Made by a program: the position numbers and the translations under genes
Notes under the pieces: generated by a model
Databases searched by the model: none
Seen by the model: the letters and a program-made list of their open reading frames with translations, nothing else
What the model was told of the DNA's origin: nothing
Part shown: in pieces, positions 14,108-16,380 of the stretch
Position numbering within the stretch: position 1 is the first letter of the stretch
How the letters are laid out: each line of letters opens with the position of its first letter
Assembly (NCBI GenBank): GCA_018260755.1
Contig: JAGTWP010000011.1
Span: forward strand, 12,831-29,210
Source of the DNA: Candidatus Altarchaeum sp.
GTDB lineage: Archaea; Altiarchaeota; Altiarchaeia; Altiarchaeales; Altiarchaeaceae
DNA: 16,380 nt
Reading direction: 5' to 3'

Positions 14108-15008
14108 ACAAGTTGCAAAAAATATAATTAGAAAGTTACTAAAAGGAGAGGATTATAGGATTGAAGTCGTAACGCTTATTAACGCCGAGTTTTTACAATT
14201 TGCTGTTGATTTCTTTAAGAAAATTGTTGACGCAAAGCTTAAAAACAAAGGCATAACAATAGATTGGTATAAAAAGGAATTTCGTAATCCCAATTTACCG
14301 ACTCGAGACATTGCAATCAATTCAGGATTAAATGAAAAGACAATTCACAACATGTTTAATTCCTCTACAAAGGAAATTGTGATTGATGCTTCAAACGAAC
14401 ATTACAACGCTCTTTATGAGGTGATTAAAAATCTTGTAGAGACAGAGCACGACCTTGAACTTACTTTAACTATTAAATTTAAGGGTGTAAGCATTGATTT
14501 AAATGTTAGCGAAAGTTTAATCGTGATAAATACACTTGCAGTAAAAAGAGCCGCATTGAGAGGCGGATTATGGAGTACTGCTGGCAAAAGAGTTGAAAAA
14601 CCTTTAATGCAGACACTCTGTAAATTATATGGTGTTTCTGATAATAATTATTCCTTGAAAATAAAAGGTAAAGAAATTGAAGAAGATGATTTTGAAAGAG
14701 AAATTGATTTTTATTTGGTTGAAAACAAAAACCAACACAAGTGCGAAGTTAAATTAATGGGTAGAGGCAATCCGGAAAGTGCCGATGTAGTTATCGCAAG
14801 AGATAGTAAGGTTTTTGTGGCTGATAAACTTTCAGATACAAACAAAAAACAATTAAATAGCCGAAAAGTTGAATGGGTTGAATTAAGAAGCGATGGTGGA
14901 TTTCAAAGGTTTGAAAATGTTTTGGATCATTTAAAAATTCAACACAAGAAATTACCGAAAAATATTGATAAAAGATTAGAGTTGGTTTTTAAGGAAATTT
15001 TTAAATAA
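14076..15008 (+). CDS. Type II restriction endonuclease, resembles CfrBI family
   Basis: A protein of 310 aa from ATG 14076 (MATPKNMTLTEQ); the frame is open from a TTG at 14040, but that start is less likely. The C-terminal half holds a PD-(D/E)xK-like core: D211 in EREIDFYLV and E224-V-K226 in CEVKLMGRGNPESADVV, followed by a hydrophobic strand (SKVFVADKLS). Before it, AALRGGLWSTAGKRVEKPLM looks like a family signature I associate with CfrBI-type enzymes; that assignment is from memory and should be checked. An N-terminal helix-turn-helix-like section (LPTRDIAINSGLNEKTIHNMF) may read DNA. The 32-bp overlap with the methyltransferase shows they form one unit. CfrBI cuts CCWWGG, but the specificity here is unknown. 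Confidence 0.75.
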   Translation: MATPKNMTLTEQVAKNIIRKLLKGEDYRIEVVTLINAEFLQFAVDFFKKIVDAKLKNKGITIDWYKKEFRNPNLPTRDIAINSGLNEKTIHNMFNSSTKEIVIDASNEHYNALYEVIKNLVETEHDLELTLTIKFKGVSIDLNVSESLIVINTLAVKRAALRGGLWSTAGKRVEKPLMQTLCKLYGVSDNNYSLKIKGKEIEEDDFEREIDFYLVENKNQHKCEVKLMGRGNPESADVVIARDSKVFVADKLSDTNKKQLNSRKVEWVELRSDGGFQRFENVLDHLKIQHKKLPKNIDKRLELVFKEIFK

Positions 15009-15033
15009 ATTTGAAAAAATTATATAAACAATT

Positions 15034-15558
15034 ATGTTTTGTGTTTGGCTAACCGGAATACCCGGTTCTGGAAAATCAACAATAGCAAAGGAACTTGCGG
15101 ATGAATTGAAAAATAAAAATATAACTGTTCAAATTTTGAGATTAGATGAAATAAGAAAAATTGTTACACCTAATCCGGATTACAGCGAAAAGGAACGAGA
15201 TATTGTTTACAGGGCGTTGGCGATGATGGCAAAATTTCTTTATGATAATAAAATTAATGTAATTATTGATGCAACAGCAAACAAAAGGGACTACAGAAAT
15301 TTAGCAAGAAATTTAATGAAAAATTTTTTTGAAATTTATGTTATGTGTCCGGCAGATGTTGCATGCAGTAGAGAAAGCAGCAGGGTTCAGAATCTGGTTC
15401 AAAAGGACTTGTATAAGAAGGCAAAAGAGGGAAAAATTCAATTACCTGGAATAAATACTGTGTATGAAGAGCCGGAAAATCCGGAACTGATAATTGATTC
15501 GGAAAAAATTTCTCCGAAAGATGCAGCGGCAATGATAATTAAAGCCCTGAATTTGTGA
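15034..15558 (+). CDS. cysC: Adenylylsulfate kinase-like P-loop kinase
   Basis: A 174-aa P-loop kinase with Walker A GIPGSGKST (8-16), NVIIDATANKRDYRNLAR in the middle and the family signature LPGINTVYEEPENPEL (from L137). Size and motifs match APS kinase, which phosphorylates adenylyl sulfate to PAPS. The usual DGD at the APS site reads LRLDEIRK here, and no sulfate adenylyltransferase or other sulfur gene is in the window, so another small-molecule or nucleotide substrate is possible. It starts 25 bp after the endonuclease stop, on the same strand, but probably has no functional link to restriction. The stop is followed by a 12-bp triple repeat and T-rich tracts. Confidence 0.82.
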   Translation: MFCVWLTGIPGSGKSTIAKELADELKNKNITVQILRLDEIRKIVTPNPDYSEKERDIVYRALAMMAKFLYDNKINVIIDATANKRDYRNLARNLMKNFFEIYVMCPADVACSRESSRVQNLVQKDLYKKAKEGKIQLPGINTVYEEPENPELIIDSEKISPKDAAAMIIKALNL

Positions 15559-15567
15559 TTGTGTGAT

Positions 15568-15603
15568 TGCCAGCAGGAATGCCAGCAGGAATGCCAGCAG
15601 GAA
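15568..15603 (+). repeat. Three tandem 12-bp repeats after the kinase gene
   Basis: TGCCAGCAGGAA occurs three times in a row, followed by CAGCAG. It begins 9 bp after the kinase stop and is GC-rich compared with its surroundings. It is not self-complementary, so it does not form a hairpin by itself. Confidence 0.97.
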
Positions 15604-15608
15604 CAGCA

Positions 15609-15683
15609 GATTATTTTTGGATATTTTTTCATATTTCTATTTTCATATTTCTATTTTTTCATCGTATTTTCTCCCTTTTTGTT
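15609..15683 (+). terminator. T-rich terminator region
   Basis: Several runs of four to six Ts in series follow the kinase gene and the 12-bp repeats. Archaeal RNA polymerase terminates at oligo-T stretches without a hairpin, so this is a reasonable 3' end for the upstream transcript. The evidence is composition only. Confidence 0.4.
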
Positions 15684-15750
15684 CATAAAATTTAATTTTT
15701 ATCATTCTAAATTTATATATTATGAACACTTTAAATTTATCTAACTTATT

Positions 15751-15816
15751 TATTTATAATCTTATTTATTAATTTATTTATAATCTTATTTATTAATTTA
15801 TTTATAATATTTATTT
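15751..15816. repeat. AT-only tandem 24-bp repeats in the intergenic region
   Basis: Two exact copies of a 24-bp unit starting TATTTATAATCTTATTTA (15751-15774, 15775-15798) are followed by a partial third. Related TATTTATA words continue to about 15865. The whole 15559-15913 gap is non-coding as far as I can see and is nearly all A and T outside the GC-rich 12-bp repeats. Confidence 0.85.
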
Positions 15817-15874
15817 ATAATCCTATTTGTATATGTAAAATTTAATTAATTTATTTATACTCCTAATTATAATC

Positions 15875-15887
15875 CATAAAAAATTTA
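15875..15887 (+). promoter_or_regulatory. Candidate TATA region for the first GYD gene
   Basis: CATAAAAAATTTA begins 39 bp before the ATG at 15914 and is identical to the 13 bases 36 bp before the alaS ATG. The spacing and identity support a promoter role for leaderless or short-leader transcripts. Confidence 0.4.
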
Positions 15888-15913
15888 AAAAACAAAATTT
15901 AAAAAAATTTAGA

Positions 15914-16192
15914 ATGACAACATACATAATGTTGGGCAGGTATAGCACAGAAGGAATTAAAGGAACATCTAAGGAAAGGACAAAGACGGTTGTTGGTGAA
16001 ATCAAAAAGAACAAGGGAAAAGTTAGTGCAATGTATGCAATGCTCGGAAATTATGATTTGTGCTTTGTTGTGGATTTTCCGACAAATAATGAAGCAATGA
16101 AGGCATCTGTAAATATTGCAAAAGCAACGGGAATTGGATTTAGAACACTTCCTGCAATATCTGTGGATGAATTTGACAAATTGATATTATAA
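15914..16192 (+). CDS. GYD domain protein, first tandem copy
   Basis: A small 92-aa protein of the GYD family (PF08734), a ferredoxin-like dimeric alpha/beta domain without an assigned reaction. The family's central GxYD motif is visible as GNYDLCFVVDFP, preceded by the opening strand MTTYIMLGRYSTEGI and followed by the closing part FRTLPAISVDEFDKLIL. The length equals a full single domain. It has no signal or membrane segment. A second, nearly identical gene begins 52 bp after its stop, with the same upstream bases TTTAAAAAAATTTAGA directly before the ATG, so the duplication includes the immediate control region. The function is unknown; stress or small-ligand binding is sometimes suggested for the fold. 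Confidence 0.85.
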   Translation: MTTYIMLGRYSTEGIKGTSKERTKTVVGEIKKNKGKVSAMYAMLGNYDLCFVVDFPTNNEAMKASVNIAKATGIGFRTLPAISVDEFDKLIL

Positions 16193-16244
16193 ATAAAACA
16201 GAAAAATTTAAAAATTTAAAATCAAAAATTTAAAAAAATTTAGA

Positions 16245-16380
16245 ATGACAACATACATAATGTTGGGCAGGTATAACACGGAAGGAATTAAGGGAACATC
16301 TAAGGAAAGGACAAACGCGGTTGTTGGTGAAATCAAAAAGAACAAGGGAAAAGTTAGTGCAATGTATGCATGTATGCAAT
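16245..16380 (+). pseudogene. Second GYD copy, frameshifted by an 8-bp duplication, truncated by the window
   Basis: The first 43 codons match the upstream GYD gene with few changes (YNTEG for YSTEG, TNAVV for TKTVV). At the position where copy one reads AATGTATGCAATG, this copy has the 8 bases TGTATGCA twice. The duplication shifts the frame so that MYAMLG becomes MYACMQ, before the conserved GNYD motif. Unless a compensating change lies beyond the window, the protein loses the GYD core. The high identity of the rest suggests that both the gene duplication and the frameshift are recent. An assembly or read error at this short repeat is an alternative. Confidence 0.7.

Noticed and set aside
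15559-15744. 61-codon ORF after the kinase gene (MCDCQQECQQ...)
   Set aside because: It translates the 12-bp triple repeat and then T-rich DNA, giving a Phe/Tyr-rich product typical of spurious ORFs.

Overview
This 16.4-kb window is AT-rich and looks like chromosomal DNA from an uncultivated-type archaeon. The best evidence is the alanyl-tRNA synthetase, which has the archaeal N-terminal Cys4 zinc motif. A DUF92 membrane protein, a CYTH protein and a GYD protein fit the same reading. Most starts have no Shine-Dalgarno sequence and sit just downstream of A/T-rich boxes, which suggests leaderless mRNAs. I cannot name the genus; an Altiarchaeota-like or other low-GC euryarchaeal or DPANN lineage is possible but unproven.

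Layout. (1) 1-2065: part of a CRISPR array. Twenty identical 29-bp repeats lie at 3-1284. A complete RNase HI gene (1277-1759) with its own terminator-like hairpin then sits where a spacer should be. One more perfect repeat follows, then three progressively decayed copies. The decay places the leader to the left, outside the window, so the array reads on the + strand. No cas genes are visible. (2) 2066-2346: a gene-free stretch with a GC-rich island and several nested inverted repeats, possibly a structured RNA. (3) 2347-5388: a DUF92 protein (minus), a 534-aa protein of unknown function (plus) and a CYTH protein (minus). (4) 5389-8364: hisH behind a 53-bp direct duplication, an orphan-looking DNA methyltransferase with a degenerate second half, and a small ORF with an exact triple repeat. 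(5) 8402-12668: alaS and a membrane-anchored coiled-coil protein. (6) 12665-15008: a tight type II restriction-modification pair, consisting of a HEAT-repeat beta-class methyltransferase and a PD-(D/E)xK endonuclease that resembles the CfrBI family. (7) 15034-16380: an APS-kinase-like P-loop kinase, AT-rich tandem repeats, and two tandem GYD-domain genes, the second frameshifted by an 8-bp duplication and cut by the window end.

The standout feature is the RNase HI gene embedded in the array. Its ATG is the first three bases of the predicted 8-nt crRNA 5' handle (ATGGAAAC). The in-frame codons upstream hit a stop inside the same repeat, so the repeat itself supplies the start codon. If a Cas6-type nuclease cuts at the usual place, crRNA processing would release an RNase H message that begins exactly at AUG. 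This is an inference from sequence alone, but it is a specific and testable one. The other theme is defence and DNA modification: the array, two methyltransferases and a restriction enzyme. Short exact tandem duplications recur in both coding and non-coding DNA across the window.
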